From: Thuidium tamariscinum
Taxonomy: Eukaryota; Streptophyta; Bryopsida; Hypnales; Thuidiaceae
NCBI GenBank assembly: GCA_947034885.2
Contig: OX344755.2
Coordinates: forward strand, 9,984,501-10,048,500
Direction of reading: 5' to 3'
DNA length: 64,000 nt
Numbering within the stretch: the first letter of the stretch is position 1; each line of letters starts with the position of its first letter. Below the pieces are notes generated by a model. The model searched no databases and was not told the origin of the DNA. It worked only from the letters and a program-made list of their open reading frames with translations. Position numbers and translations under genes: made by a program. Positions 33,497 to 45,915 of the stretch are shown here, piece after piece.

Positions 33497-33559
33497 AACC
33501 GCCGTGGGAACCTCAGCGTCCGGTCATGGTAGTGTGCTCAACCGGTTCCCACGGTGGTT
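33497..33559. repeat. Inverted repeat in the piggyBac 3' part
   Basis: AACCGCCGTGGGAACC (33497-33512) pairs with GGTTCCCACGGTGGTT (33544-33559) at 15 of 16 positions across a 31-nt loop. It could be a transcript hairpin, a terminator or a subterminal binding site. Confidence 0.75.
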
Positions 33560-34266
33560 TTAGCCACCTTCAACCACATTACAAATTCGCTCAGGATCAC
33601 GTTACTTGAATTTTTGTTCTGTAATTTTGGGAAGTGAAGCAAGAGGTGCTTTCCTTGCTTCACACCAATTTTAGATTCCTCCTGAGAACTATAGCCCTCG
33701 CTACAGGTGTTGAAGCACTCGGCACTGACACAAAAGTCCGTGTGTTTTCGGATTTCGGATCCAATCGGACCTTCGCATCGGCTAATCTGATCACTCGATT
33801 TTCAATCAAGACTTTGCTTTGAGCCCCGAAGTATGCCTACTTTCCATCGCTACGGTTACTTTCTGTCAATTTCCGTTTTGCAGCATGCATCTGTGTGTTT
33901 AGTTCGACCCTCCTCAGAACCTCCTCCGACGGTGCGTTTGAGTGTGGGCGGTGAGGGGTTAATGTATTCACCACATGTATGATTGTAATTTGCTGACACA
34001 ACTGAAGGATACATAGGAAAATTTGGTTGGCTGAGTACTGATTTTCACAGGGTTCAATTTTGGGGGCACCTACAAGACGGTTCCACAAATCTAGGGAGCC
34101 AACACTTTGAAAATTTGTAGAAATTACATACTATATCCAAAAAATTTAATATTTTTTTTGAATATTCATGATTTTCACTCACTAATACTAGAAAAATATT
34201 ATTTTTAGAAAACATTGCCTCCAACTATGCTGAATTCCTTATTTGGACGGTTTTGGGTGTTTCCAC

Positions 34267-35085
34267 TGTATAGTAAAGTGAATAATTTCAAAAGGATCCC
34301 AGTTTTATATCATCACAATCAATGAATGAAGACCATTGTATGTGTTCATTGCAATGTATTATAAAAAAAATTGGGCCTTAAAGAAAAAAAGTCTCCATGC
34401 AACCTACTCAAAACTACTGAAAAAAACATGAGTTTCCAATCCAGACACCTACTTCAAGACAAAGGGAGTAATCAATATCTACGAAGCTGCTTAATACCCT
34501 AAACCCAAAATAATGACCTTCGTACAAGCAAAACATGAATGAGGAGCTGCATCACCGTGATAATATTAATCCACAAAGCACCGATCAGAGCTGAGGAACC
34601 AGGATCTGAACCTGTCCATCAAGACAGGAGAATTGGAAATGTAAACCCAAAGAACCAACCACCAAATGCGGCATAATTTAATTAATTAATTTTTAATAAA
34701 TAACAGACTTGCCTTAGTAAACATTGGCCTCAATTTTCGACAAATTCAGATCCTCTACATTCAATTTCACCACCAGCCGGGTGCCAAATTCATAAACTAC
34801 AGGTTGGGTTACCGGGCCATGGGCCACTAGGGTAGGGAGCCCTATCATAGTGCATTAAAGGGTTTGCCATTCTGTATCTGAAGTATCAGACCACCAATCC
34901 GGCTAATAAATTGAAACCCACGTACCAAGCTAAGAAAGTGAATTCACTTCACCGTTCAATGTACACAATTCCTATTTTGGAATTTCATTTCAACAACAAA
35001 GTATAAAATAACAGATGGATGTTACTTTAGCCATACCGATTGCCTTGGACCCTTTCCCTGCACATTAACACACCTTACTTGGGGT
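34267..35085. other. 3' flank of the NHX gene
   Basis: This lies downstream of the minus-strand NHX stop and probably includes its 3' UTR. No further gene was recognised. Confidence 0.4.
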
Positions 35086-38000
35086 TTAGTTCTGGCGTTC
35101 ATCTTCGTCTCCGTCTTCAAGGAGTGTTTCTTCTATTGGTGATTCCATGCCGCGCCTGGACATCAGTCGCACATACCCTCTGCCACCAAACGTGGGCCTC
35201 ATGTAAGCATCATCAAACCTTCTCCATGCGGCGTGGATGGTGGATCTTGACGCCGTAAGCAACTCCCTTAAGGACTGGAAACGCGTGAGATCACGAAATA
35301 ATGGGTCCAAGGCCTCATTCTCTCCATCCTGCTCGTGGTCTCCAATTAAGAGATGGTAATCACCATCAAGAGAGGCTTTGGGAGATAGGCCGCCAGATAC
35401 ATCGCTGAAGTGTGACCTGTGGTGGGGTGGGTATAGCCAGGCAATCAGGGGTGGGGTTAAAGTTCCAAACACCTGCAAATACACCAACACATGGGATTCA
35501 GAACGTGATCGTGATGAGGCCAAGGAAAGACTGAGATGAACTCGTAAGAAGATACCGGCTAGTATTTATTAACACTATGAATAATATGTTCGGGTTTCTT
35601 ACGATGGTGCTGATGATGACCACAGTAATAGTAGTGGTGATCAAGGAGGCGTCTTGGATGGTTTTACTCTCGTTACCATCCATGGTGAACTGCACACAAA
35701 CAAGAATCGGTCATGCAGATCAAAACAGCAACTTGGAGCACAAACAAAAGCAGGGCAACACCAATGAGGAGGGCTGGAACACCCATACCCTTTCTACTTT
35801 TGTGCACTATTCTGCTTATACCTTTCCTCAACATAGTGCTTCAATTTCAGCAAACTGCTCTACAAGAAAGGTTGCATTTTGAAGATTCTAGAATTGCTTT
35901 GGAAGAATAAAGCACATGATAACAATGAATGAATGAATAGAAAACGTCATGATGATATTTCGCCCAATATCTTGTCGTTCATCCAAAGTATGAACTTTAG
36001 GGGACATAGGGGTAAAAGATATGACAGAAACACCCAATAACAAAGCAAGAACTTGAGGTAGGATTCAAATGAGGAATAAGAAAAGTCACCTGATTGAACG
36101 CTAGAGCTATGGAGACAGCTCCTCGCATTAGTCCAGCCCACCAGATGATAATCTGAAGAAATCGAAGCATTCCAAGCAATCAAAAAAGAAAGCTACGTCA
36201 CCATGTTTCTTGCACAATACACTTGCAGTACATAAAGTAATTGATTTTACCCTCACAAAAACAAGAAAAAAGTAGGCAAGTATCCAAACTAGTGATAATA
36301 AAGAGATGGGAAGAGGATCTGGAAGGTACCATTTGACGAACACCAATTTTGGATCCTGCAGACCTTGTAATGTAGTTGGACAAAATGGAAAGCGGGAACA
36401 CAAATGCAGCCCTTCCTAACAGGATGAAGCTAATCAAGCTACCAAAAAGCCCAAGAGATTGCAAGAAACTGGAAACCACACAACCACGTCACATGTTAGA
36501 AGAACCTAGCACAAAGATGGATATCAAAGATGAAAACATACTTGCAAGTATCAAGATACTTCAAAACTTTCAAGCACTCCAACTACGGGTTTAAATAGTT
36601 ATGAGTCAACAAGCACCTAATTCACGAAAGAACTAATGAGAAGAATTCAAGACCAAAGGTCGTATTCAAATTAATACCTAGATTGGGTCATCCTCCACTT
36701 GTCGATATCCAGTGCATCCATTCCAACATATAAAAAGATGAATGTCTCTGCGATGAATGACATGGTAGCAAAAAAATGCCTGCAATTAACCAAAGCACGC
36801 CATAACAACAATGAAGTTGATGTTAGAACTACATGGTGCTTAAAAATATCAGGAAGGGATTTCAATTGAAGAAAACATTTAGACCAAAATGACAAATACT
36901 TACCAAAAAACGGAATGCGCAAACAAGACTGACATTCTCACACATGAATCTCTAGCAAGCTCAAGAAGGGAGCGAAAGGCTAGGTTAAAATAGAGGTACA
37001 ACAAGGAAACACGTACTTGGTTGTGGTCCGAGAATGCACAGTGACATTATGCCAAGTATAATGGGACATCACAATGCCACAAAAAAACACAGAGAGAATT
37101 CCACTCAAATAGAAAAGCTGCAATAAATAACAAAACAAAAGTAAGATACATAGATACAAAGATCGACTGTTTCCGCAAATTGCAACAATCTTTCGGAAAA
37201 CACCTTTCCTCACGAACTGATTAAAAAAATGTAATCTCTTATTATATAGGCACATGGATACTGAACCCGACCTCTGCCAAGACATAAGAGAGGTACGCCA
37301 TCATTATCATGATCGCTATCTCACGATCGGTGGAGTGCCTGCACTCCATGAAGAACAGAATTAAATGAAATGCACAATCTCCAGTCAGCAAATACAAAAG
37401 AGTCACTCTCAACACAACTGATCAATGTGTTTATACATATGCAAATGAAACAACCTGCCGCACAACACACAAACACGAAACAATCAATCTCACCTGCCAA
37501 AATACATAGTCTTGATGATATATGCGCTTATCAAGCCCGACTGCAAATCACACTAACAGGTCAAAACATTGCCATGGATAAAAAAAACCTAGTAAGCTAA
37601 GCCCTATGACTATAAAGTAGCATCAGTTGCATGAATATATTAAGCATACACCCGTTGCACTAGCCTAAAAGGTCTTTGGCCTGATTCTTCCAGCCTGACA
37701 TTCGGACACTGGAAAACAAGAAATGAGCTCAATCGTTTCAACAATCCATACTGCTTGCCATGTCCAAACGCCTAATGCATCCTAAAATCAAGTTGACATG
37801 TTTCTTAGTTAGCATTTCTGGCAAGCAACCAATGTAATCCATCTTACTTATCCCACCAGCCCACATCTGCCAGGCAACCCACACCATAGCTTTGAATAAA
37901 AGAGACGCAGCTGGCTCGAGAACCAAGAAACAGAATCAGGTCGAACTGGTGGACAAAAGATGCTCACCACAATTCCCAGAATGCAACTCGAGAAGAACAA

Positions 38001-39939
38001 ATACAAGACACTGCCTGCAATTTCGAAGCCCTCTAAAGGAGTAAAATTGTCAAAGTTGTAGGTTTGAACAGCCCGAAATAGAACCACGGAAGTGGCATCG
38101 TTCACAACTCCTTCTCCAAATACCAGACTGTAAAGCAAAGGCGTCTGATCCTGGTTGAGCACCTGCCAACAAGGATACATAAAACTTAAGGATAACGAAA
38201 ACAATGAAAGAATACATTTTCCTTACACCATTTCGTTCAGCTCATAGTCGAGATGTGTTTTCAGATGCGTAAGAAACAAGTGTCATAAGAAAACATTTAA
38301 GGACAGAGGGCTTGGATAGCCTTCCCAGCTTCGCTAACCTAGACGTAATTCTTACTGAAGCACTAAAGTCACCCAGTCCAGTACAACAGGTTTTAATTAT
38401 GAAAAGGGAGTTATCGTAAGCACCACATGAACCGTTAGTGACGATTTAAAGAACACAAGGATATGCAACACGTAAGACCCAAGCTTGAAAGGAATTACGG
38501 TACAGTTGACCAGGAAAAGCCAGCTTGCCGAAGAAATGTGGCACGTTACATATTGACGCGTATACCGGACTAATCCGAACCACTATGTGCTAGAAACAAT
38601 AACTGATAACATGGGATTCCAGACTAAGAATGTGCACTAGGTCAGCGGATGATAAAGAATCGAACCTTCCCTTCTCTACCGAATCGTATTTCTATCAAAA
38701 ATTAGATTGGACTTGCAAGAGGGAGAGCCACATCACACAGAACTCACCTGCAATGTGCAGACAGAGTCGGTTGCAGAAAAAATGACTCCAACAGCTGCCA
38801 CCCCATCCCAACTCAAACTCAGAGAACACCCAAACAGAAATGAACAACTAGTCTTCAACTGAGTGAGATTACAGGATTCCAAAAAAACTCCCAGCAAAGT
38901 CGGAAAGAACAACGGACAAGACATACGCATCACTAAGTCAATACAGTATAGGAGAAAATTGTGCACAATTGATACAAAAAATATGATAATGAGTTCAGGG
39001 AGATGTTGAATTCGCACCAAGGATGTCTCGTATGGATAAGCTGTCAAGCCCTAGCTTCCGGAATAACCACCAGGTTCCTGCAATTAATAAAGTAACGTGT
39101 AATTCAAAAAACAGTGTCATTCAGGAATCGATTCTATGATGACTTTTTCTTTCTCCATGAACATGGAACCTTAATGATCTAGACAAAATCAAATAGGAGG
39201 TACTATCCCTCCGAAAAGACCGATCTCTTCCGAAAAATAGCCTTCATACCTGTTGAGATGATTGCGAAAGAAATGAATACTCCAACAACCCCGAACAACA
39301 TGATAGTTATGAAGTTTTCAAAGAATTGTTTTTTCTTCACTGAGAATCTGCAACCAGAGAAAGTTGTGTCACTACAGTGCAGAAACAACTGCCGGAGCAG
39401 ATACAATCCAAACAATCTGCCTCGCCGACAATAATAAAAAAAATCCAGACCGACAAAGGTGAACATACCCGGCATTGAAGATTATAGGCGGGAGAAGGTA
39501 TATGAAGAAAAGCTCCCCGTCAAATTTCAGAACATGCGAACTTTGACCTTTGCTTGAAATCAAAACGATAACTCCGGTACAAAGTCCCTGCACAATTCAC
39601 AATTCAAAAGACGACAGCTCGGATCTCTCCTTTCATTGAAAACAGCGATTCTACTAACCCTAATTGACACCTCGAGGCAAAACAGGAGGCATGCAAACGT
39701 TACAAGATCGCGCGGAATTCCCCTGCGAGAGATTCACCAGGCCTCACCAGAAGAAGCGCCGTAATGGACTCATTCATCCACCGATTCTCCTCCAAGAGGT
39801 GTCCAAGAACGATACAGGCGCACAGCAGAAACACAAACAGACAGATCGAAACCACGTTCACATGGTCCGCGTCGTCCCTGAGAGTTGCCGTTTTCAGCAA
39901 CAACGAATGAGTCACGCCAACGGCGTGTCCCACCGCCAT
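35086..39939 (-). CDS. NHX: Vacuolar-type NHX Na+(K+)/H+ antiporter, 14 exons
   Basis: Exons, 5' to 3', are 39939-39748, 39587-39469, 39347-39250, 39077-39018, 38794-38748, 38162-37968, 37540-37494, 37338-37272, 37117-37017, 36779-36678, 36468-36330, 36152-36090, 35689-35603 and 35472-35086. Every junction is GT-AG and all phases agree, giving 567 residues from the ATG at 39939. The protein follows Arabidopsis NHX1 throughout. Landmarks are the amiloride-binding LFFIYLLPPI (90-99), ATD at 164-166, GEGVVNDATS with N193/D194 (cation site), DLSGIL-like YLSGIL, MSHYTWHNVT, and RGAVSIALAFN. Exon 8 ends with a weak donor (GTCGGG). NHX1-type proteins exchange Na+ or K+ for H+ at the tonoplast for salt tolerance, pH and turgor. 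Vacuolar location is inferred from subgroup similarity. The gene is divergent from the PheRS gene. Confidence 0.95.
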
Positions 39940-40436
39940 AATTTCCCCTTCCTGAACCTCCTCCGAGACGGGAATTTCGAGCACAGCAGGTCCTCAAGGA
40001 AGGAGTTTCAAAGAATGATTCTCGTCCAGTGAAGCTCCGCCGTGAAGCGCCTCTGCAAAAACACCAACAAACACAGGAGCGCAAGTTCAGCCTTCGGAGC
40101 CAGGATGGTTCCGATTTTCCTCCAACTACCGAGGTTGAAAACGGCGAAGTATCGACTGATAATTGATACCATGTTGTGGTCCCTTCCGGGTATCGTCAGG
40201 GTGTATTCCGGGCATCCACAGGATATCATCAACGACAAAGAAAAGGAACGAGCGAGCTTGCTATCCCCACAGCAGAAAGGAAGCCCCCTCGCCCGCTTCG
40301 ACCACAAGCTCGCGGAGGAGCAGCGTGGCCGCCTGCACGGGCTGGATCGATTGCAGTCTTACGCTCAGGATTGCAGCATTTCGACCAACAACCAATTCTT
40401 CCGCCAGGCCACAAATCCATCAGTTACTTCAATGGA
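39940..40436. promoter_or_regulatory. Shared divergent promoter region, NHX / PheRS
   Basis: About 0.5 kb separates the NHX ATG (39939, minus) from the PheRS ATG (40437, plus). Both 5' leaders and both promoters must lie here, or within the first exons. The PheRS frame is open upstream to 40176 without an ATG. No core promoter box could be assigned with confidence. Confidence 0.55.
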
Positions 40437-41834
40437 ATGTATGCATTGAGGAGCTCAGTGTCGTCTGTGCTTCGCGGCAGAGCACAGACTGGACCTCCCG
40501 TTCTCGCGATGGCGGCGTCTCTGCGCATTTCGTTGTTCAGTCCCAATCTCTTCGTCGCCTCATCAGGCACCTCATCAGGTTCTCTTAAACCAATTTTTTC
40601 AATTGGGTCCGCGAAATTGGACGCTACCCGTGCTTCGGGACAGAAATTGAGTTGGCAAGCTGAGTGTGTGAGGCGAGGGTTCGCAACTGCCGCGTCGTCT
40701 GCTGTTGATGTTGGCGGATTGACAATCAGCCGCGACGAGGTCGTGCGCGAAGACGACCCTTCTAACAACGTCCCCGACTCCGTCTTCTCCAAGATCGGCA
40801 TGCAGCTCCACACTCGTGAGAATCACCCTCTCGGCATTCTCCGCAATGCCATCTACGGCTACTTCGACGAAAACTTTCCAGATGTTTTCAAGAAATTCGA
40901 CACGCTCAGCCCCGTCGTGTCCGTGAAGGCGAATTTTGACGACGTACTAACCCCCCCGGACCACGTGAGCCGGAGCTACAACGACACTTACTACGTTGAC
41001 GCAACCACCGTCCTTCGTTGCCACACGAGCGCACATCAAGCTGAGATGCTTCGGGAAGGGCATACGCATTTCTTGGTCACCGGGGACGTGTACCGTCGGG
41101 ACGCCATCGATGCCACGCATTACCCTGTTTTCCACCAGATGGAGGGGTTCCGTGTGTTCAACCCTAGTGAATGGGAAGCTGCGGGAAGCGATGATGGAAC
41201 TGCATTCGCCGCACAAGAGCTCAAGAAAACGCTGGAAGGGTTAGCTCGTCGCCTGTTTGGAGAAGTCGAGATGCGGTGGGTTGATTGCTATTTTCCTTTC
41301 ACCGATCCTTCTTTTGAGCTTGAGATTTTTTTTCAAGGGAAGTGGATGGAGGTGCTGGGATGTGGAGTCACGGAGCAAGCTATTCTTAAGAATAATGGAC
41401 GTGATGGGACGGTGTCCTGGGCGTTTGGGCTTGGCTTGGAGCGGCTGGCGATGGTGCTGTTTGATATACCTGATATTAGGTTATTCTGGTCGAACGATTC
41501 ACGGTTTACGTCGCAGTTCAAGTCCGGGCAATTGGGGACGAAATTCAAACCCTACTCCAAGTACCCACCGTGTTACAAGGACATCAGCTTCTGGATCAGC
41601 GAGCAGTTCACGGAGAATAATCTGTGTGAGGTTATAAGAGGGATTGCGGGCGATTTGGCGGAGGAGGTGGTGTTGATAGATGAGTTTACAAACCCTAAAA
41701 AGGGTTTGACGAGCCATTGTTACCGAATTGCGTACCGGTCCATGGAGCGGTCGCTCACGGACGACGAGATTAATGGGCTGCAATTGCAAGTGCGGGAGCA
41801 GGTGGAAAGCAAGCTCAAGGTTACACTCAGATAA
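40437..41834 (+). CDS. PHERS: Organellar phenylalanyl-tRNA synthetase, intronless
   Basis: This monomeric class II enzyme charges tRNA-Phe in mitochondria and plastids. The ATG at 40437 gives 465 residues. The first about 85 ([17 protein letters not shown] onward) are rich in S, R and A and lack acidic residues, like a targeting peptide. A second ATG at 40509 could give a shorter form. The catalytic core has HTSAHQAE (196-203), GDVYRRD (216-222), [12 protein letters not shown] (motif 2, 228-238), FELEIFF (293-299), and motif 3 [14 protein letters not shown] (329-342). The C-terminal anticodon-binding FDX-ACB domain runs from [12 protein letters not shown] (about 375) to the end. The body is very close to the Arabidopsis dual-targeted enzyme. 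The coding sequence is one exon, unlike the multi-exon Arabidopsis gene, and no retroposition hallmark was seen. Confidence 0.95.
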   Translation: MYALRSSVSSVLRGRAQTGPPVLAMAASLRISLFSPNLFVASSGTSSGSLKPIFSIGSAKLDATRASGQKLSWQAECVRRGFATAASSAVDVGGLTISRDEVVREDDPSNNVPDSVFSKIGMQLHTRENHPLGILRNAIYGYFDENFPDVFKKFDTLSPVVSVKANFDDVLTPPDHVSRSYNDTYYVDATTVLRCHTSAHQAEMLREGHTHFLVTGDVYRRDAIDATHYPVFHQMEGFRVFNPSEWEAAGSDDGTAFAAQELKKTLEGLARRLFGEVEMRWVDCYFPFTDPSFELEIFFQGKWMEVLGCGVTEQAILKNNGRDGTVSWAFGLGLERLAMVLFDIPDIRLFWSNDSRFTSQFKSGQLGTKFKPYSKYPPCYKDISFWISEQFTENNLCEVIRGIAGDLAEEVVLIDEFTNPKKGLTSHCYRIAYRSMERSLTDDEINGLQLQVREQVESKLKVTLR

Positions 41835-42524
41835 GAGAATGCCTGCACTCTTCTTAAACATGCACAGGAGCTCTGATTAGGCATTGTAATTGAGACGATT
41901 AGTGAGTGTGTGCATAGAATTTTGTGTTATACCATTGCATTTCTTTTGTCTGCAGAGTGTGATGCATTCTGTGTGTGCATCACTTCACATCCTTTACACG
42001 ATTTATTCGTAGAAATTCTTGTTTTGACAAGTATGAGACTAGCGGTGACGAGATTTTGTATTGTTTGAATACGATAAGGAGGTTAAGCATTGACTTCTGC
42101 TCCCTGTAAATTTCCTTTGAACGCTTGGTTCATGACCATGTACCAGAAGTTTGTGCTTGGTAACTGTGTCATGTTTGGGGGATCTTACTTGACATGAGGT
42201 TGTTTTGTTTATTATTGGACAAGTCTCTGTTTGTCATGTAAGGAATTTTTGATGACCTCTAACATGGAGCATAGCTGTTTTCTTCTTTGAGTCAACGTCT
42301 TCTGTGATTTGAATAACGAAGTGGAGTTTCAATTACACAAACACAAGCTTTAACCTGTTCAAGCAATTTGATGATTTCATGAAGTTTGATGTATTTGTTC
42401 TAACAACCATATGGGTTTATGTGTGTCATTCGTTTAATACGAAGATTCACCGAGACTCTACCGTTAATCAAAGAAGATGAGATGGATGAAAGAAATTATT
42501 CTGGCGAGTTTGTAAGGTGAGTCC
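41835..42524. other. 3' flank of the PheRS gene
   Basis: Probable 3' UTR followed by spacer. No gene was recognised. Confidence 0.4.
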
Positions 42525-42702
42525 TCTAACCTTCCTGGAACAGTTGCTTGCTTGAAAGGGGATGCTAACTGAGGCCTGTCCAAGCATAAATGGTGCAAAT
42601 TTCTGCCTCCCAGCATTTGCAACTTCAATCTGCATCAAAAGTGGAGCAACTGTCATAGAGCGGCATTCAAAAGTTGGATCATTTGCATTGAGAGAGCTGT
42701 AG
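42525..42702 (-). pseudogene. Isolated exon-like segment
   Basis: On the minus strand an AG acceptor (TTCTACAG) precedes about 178 bp of open frame ending AGGAAG before a GTTAGA donor. The peptide (ECRSMTVAPLLMQIEVANAG, then RQKFAPFMLGQ) has normal protein composition. I cannot name the family, and no neighbouring exons were found, so it may be a stranded or captured exon, or chance. Confidence 0.3.
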
Positions 42703-42934
42703 AATGGCAATTAATTCATAAAGGACCGTGGTTGATTTGGGGAGTGTGCGAGACATTTTCTAGTCCCAAGCTATACTTGGAAAAAAATACCAAAACATGG
42801 TGCATTCGAGAGATGTGACCATACCGATGGAATTGACATCAATGCATGGGTCTAAATTTTGTGGCAATTGAGTTTATCATATCATTCATTGCACAATTTG
42901 AAAAATGATTCAAAATCCGAAGTATTTTCTTTAA

Positions 42935-43545
42935 CCATAAATGCCCAAGGCACCAAAATTTGGTGTTTGCAGAGCTTTGAAGTTTAATAAAACCTAACCA
43001 AGTTTCTATTTTTAGAAAAAAATTTGAAGTCTAGTTTTGGTGTCAAAAATGAATGATAGTGATTTTTCTACTCAAGATTTTGTACAAGGGTACCATTGCA
43101 ATCTTGACTTTCCATAGTGTTGAGAGCTCTTGAAAATGAGCCTCAAATATACTAGATCTTGGAGAAAAAATTACATTCAAAATCATTTACAAAAATTGTA
43201 GAGTAGATTTTGAGAAGCTATAAAGTGATTGGAGTTATGCATGTTAGGTTCTTCAATCTTGTATTTTTTTGGTCACCAACTTTCAGATTCCACTTTTGAA
43301 TAGAAGTTAGAAAGACTTCACATCACTTTTGTAGTTTTAACACCCTCATGGTCAAACATTGTAATCTTTCACTCTATAAGTGATATTGTTGTGTTTTCTT
43401 TTCCTATGTGATCTCTAACATGTCTAGTTTGAATTTGTATGGTTACAATTCAAAAAAAATTGATACAATTTATCAAAATGTTGGCATTTTGTTCAAGTTA
43501 GAGCAATTTCAAAGAAGCTCAAAACAAGCCTTGGACATTTAGGGG
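42935..43545 (+). mobile_element. TTAA-flanked MITE, family D
   Basis: TTAA lies at 42931-42934 and 43546-43549. The ends are CCATAAATGCCCAAGGC and, inverted, CCCCTAAATGTCCAAGGC. The 611-bp interior is non-coding. A second copy in reverse starts at 63481 and leaves the window. Confidence 0.85.
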
Positions 43546-43549
43546 TTAA

Positions 43550-45915
43550 AATAATGAATTTCAGAGTTCGTCATCTCATGGACTCAGTTCTCTAATTTTG
43601 TTTTCAAAATTTTTACTCTAAATTTTGAATTCTTATTTCTTTCAGCGACAATTACTTTGGCACATTTTTACTATGATGAGACTATTGTGGTGTTTTATTT
43701 TCTTGGAACACACCTTTATTACTATGACTATGATGAGATTGAGGACAAAACTATTGTAATGTTTTATTTTATGTGGACACATCCTTTAATCCTTATCATC
43801 AAAGTAGTTACTCTAAATGTTTTAAAGATGGAATATAGTTTTAAAGTAATCTTGTCTTCAAAATTTGTATTGTTTCCAAGTGTAATTTTAACAATACAAA
43901 TATGAACGTAAATTTATGATTTAAGGCAAAATGTTGTCTTTCTTTTGCTTGTTTTGTTTAGAGACCATGTGCATATAGAAATTCTTTGATTGATGTCAAT
44001 GAATGTCTTCATTTGACTATTGGAAAATCCTTAAAGAAGAAGGTGTATAAAGGCAATTTTATAAGATATGAACCTAGTTGCCTTAAAATGCCACAATAAA
44101 TAAGAATTGACTAAGTGAATGACTTTAAAAGAAACTATAAAAAAGAAAAAATGCACCTGTTCATTAGAAAATCTAATACTTTTTGGCTAACTACCTCAGT
44201 GACAAGGATGTGTTCTAGTATCAAGATAAATTTTGAAACTATTCTTGTCTTTACTCCCTTATAAAGTCACATAATGATAAATTTGCAATTGAATTGGAAA
44301 ATAATGGACTTTATGTAAATTCAAAGATTTACACCTTGTAGGAATGGTATACATATGGAATTCAACTTTTGAATTTTAAGAGAATACTACTAGATAGAAA
44401 ACAAATGACCAATCGATTTCATAAAATAAAATATGCATTTCAAAATCCCTACCTCACTTTTCAATCCTTAACAAGTATAAATTATTAGTATTTAAGATCC
44501 ATTACTTTAATCCCACATTGTTATGTTTTAGGACAATTTGGTGCTCAGTTAAAACTTAATGTTTCAAATTTGGTATCAAATTGAGAACTTTTAAAACTAT
44601 CATTTGCTAGGATAGATTAAATTTTTTTGGTCATAAATGTAGTACTAACATTGCTACATTGGTTTTACAATTTTGAAAATTCCTATTTGTAAATGCAAAA
44701 TCTATTAAAAAAATCAATAAAATATGCTTAATACATATATTCTTACATTTGATTTTAAAAAATTTCAAATAAATAAATGACAAGAATTGAAAAATTACTT
44801 CTAAATTTTTCACATGTATCCAAATTAATTTATGAATAGGTTTTGACATGGTAAAGTAATTTTTGACAATACCACTCTAACTCTTGCCTTATTATGCATT
44901 GGAGACAATGGTAGATCATAGTAAATATTGACAACCAACAATGTTTCATCATTTTCTTCATGGAAAAAGTAAACTATTGACTTATTAATCATTTGTTTTT
45001 ATGCATCCTTTCAAGCACCAATATCTCCAACAAAAATCTTCAATTTCATTCATTCAACTATTTTAAGAATATCCTTGTTAGTTTCCAAAGATCTTTAAAA
45101 TATTGATTTTCCAAAATTTTCTTTGTAAATATCTTATACTTTAGTTTAAAGAATGTAAAAGTTTTACTACAAAAACTCACTTTTATAGTTCAAAATATTT
45201 ATTTCCAATATGACAACAATAAATAGAAAACTCCAAAGTCATTTAATCCACAAAAGACAATGCCAAATTTCTACATTAAATTTAGAACAAATCAACCTAT
45301 TGAAGATCACTCAATAATTTAGTTTGACACACTAGAAAAATTTTGGACTCTCTCCACCAAGGTTCGATAAGTTAATCTATTTCTAGAGCCTTGACAAAAC
45401 AAAATCTCTAGAAAAAAAAAAGATTCACCTCGTATAAATATCCGGACCGATAACAATATATGTGTTTTCTATTGAGTAGTTGTTAGAGGAAGATACTTGC
45501 TACACCCTTCTTCCACTTGCTATAACTACCAATATTTGTAAATCAATGCTTTAACAATTGGATGTACCAATAATGAGGAACGATAACACAAAAGTTATTT
45601 GGCAACCCAAACAAATGTAATCCAAAGTTCCCTTTGACTTCTATGGTCACCTTTATCCATCTCTCTAAGGTTTTGGTCCTATATTCACTCCGCGCTAGGC
45701 CACTTGTGGTTGGTGGGTTGTATTTTATTTTTCTTGCAATGAAATCTTATTTTGTTTGTGTCAAAAGAAAAAGAGTTCCTTCCACCACTTCTTAGCATCC
45801 CTCTAGAAAGTTCAAATTTTCTCTAATGAACCGATTTTATTTAAAGAGAGGATATCCATTGTTCACTTTCCAATTTTACTAATAAACATTATTTAAAATA
45901 GTGCAATGGTAGATC
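43550..45915. other. AT-rich spacer, nothing recognised
   Basis: No gene, RNA gene or repeat end was recognised in this 2.4-kb low-GC stretch. Confidence 0.4.

Larger units (their letters stand above)
28873..33958 (+). mobile_element. Complete piggyBac element with accessory ORF
   Basis: The target duplication TTAA lies at 28869-28872 and 33959-33962. Terminal inverted repeats are CCCCTCACCGCC at 28873-28884 and GGCGGTGAGGGG at 33947-33958, a perfect 12/12 match. The 5086-bp element has an about 0.5-kb leader, a long RGG-rich ORF, an uninterrupted transposase ORF and an about 1-kb non-coding 3' part. Perfect ends, perfect TTAA and an intact transposase suggest recent and possibly ongoing activity. 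The GC content is clearly higher than in the surrounding AT-rich DNA, which fits horizontal origin or simply young age. piggyBac elements move by exact TTAA cut-and-paste, and are common in animals and fungi but rarely noted in plants. Confidence 0.95.
28794..34266 (+). mobile_element. Family A repeat, copy A6, split by the piggyBac element
   Basis: The left part is 28794-28872 and the right part 33959-34266. Together they reproduce a full family-A copy of about 385 bp when one TTAA is removed. Copies A3 (inverted), A2 and A4 read through this point without interruption (GTTAATGT or ATTAATGT), giving the empty target site. Confidence 0.9.

Noticed and set aside
33634-33822. 62-codon plus-strand frame near the right end of piggyBac
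   Set aside because: Short, no domain, and located in the non-coding 3' part.
40176-40436. Upstream in-frame extension of PheRS
   Set aside because: It begins at a non-ATG codon, and the family starts near the targeting peptide that begins at the ATG at 40437.
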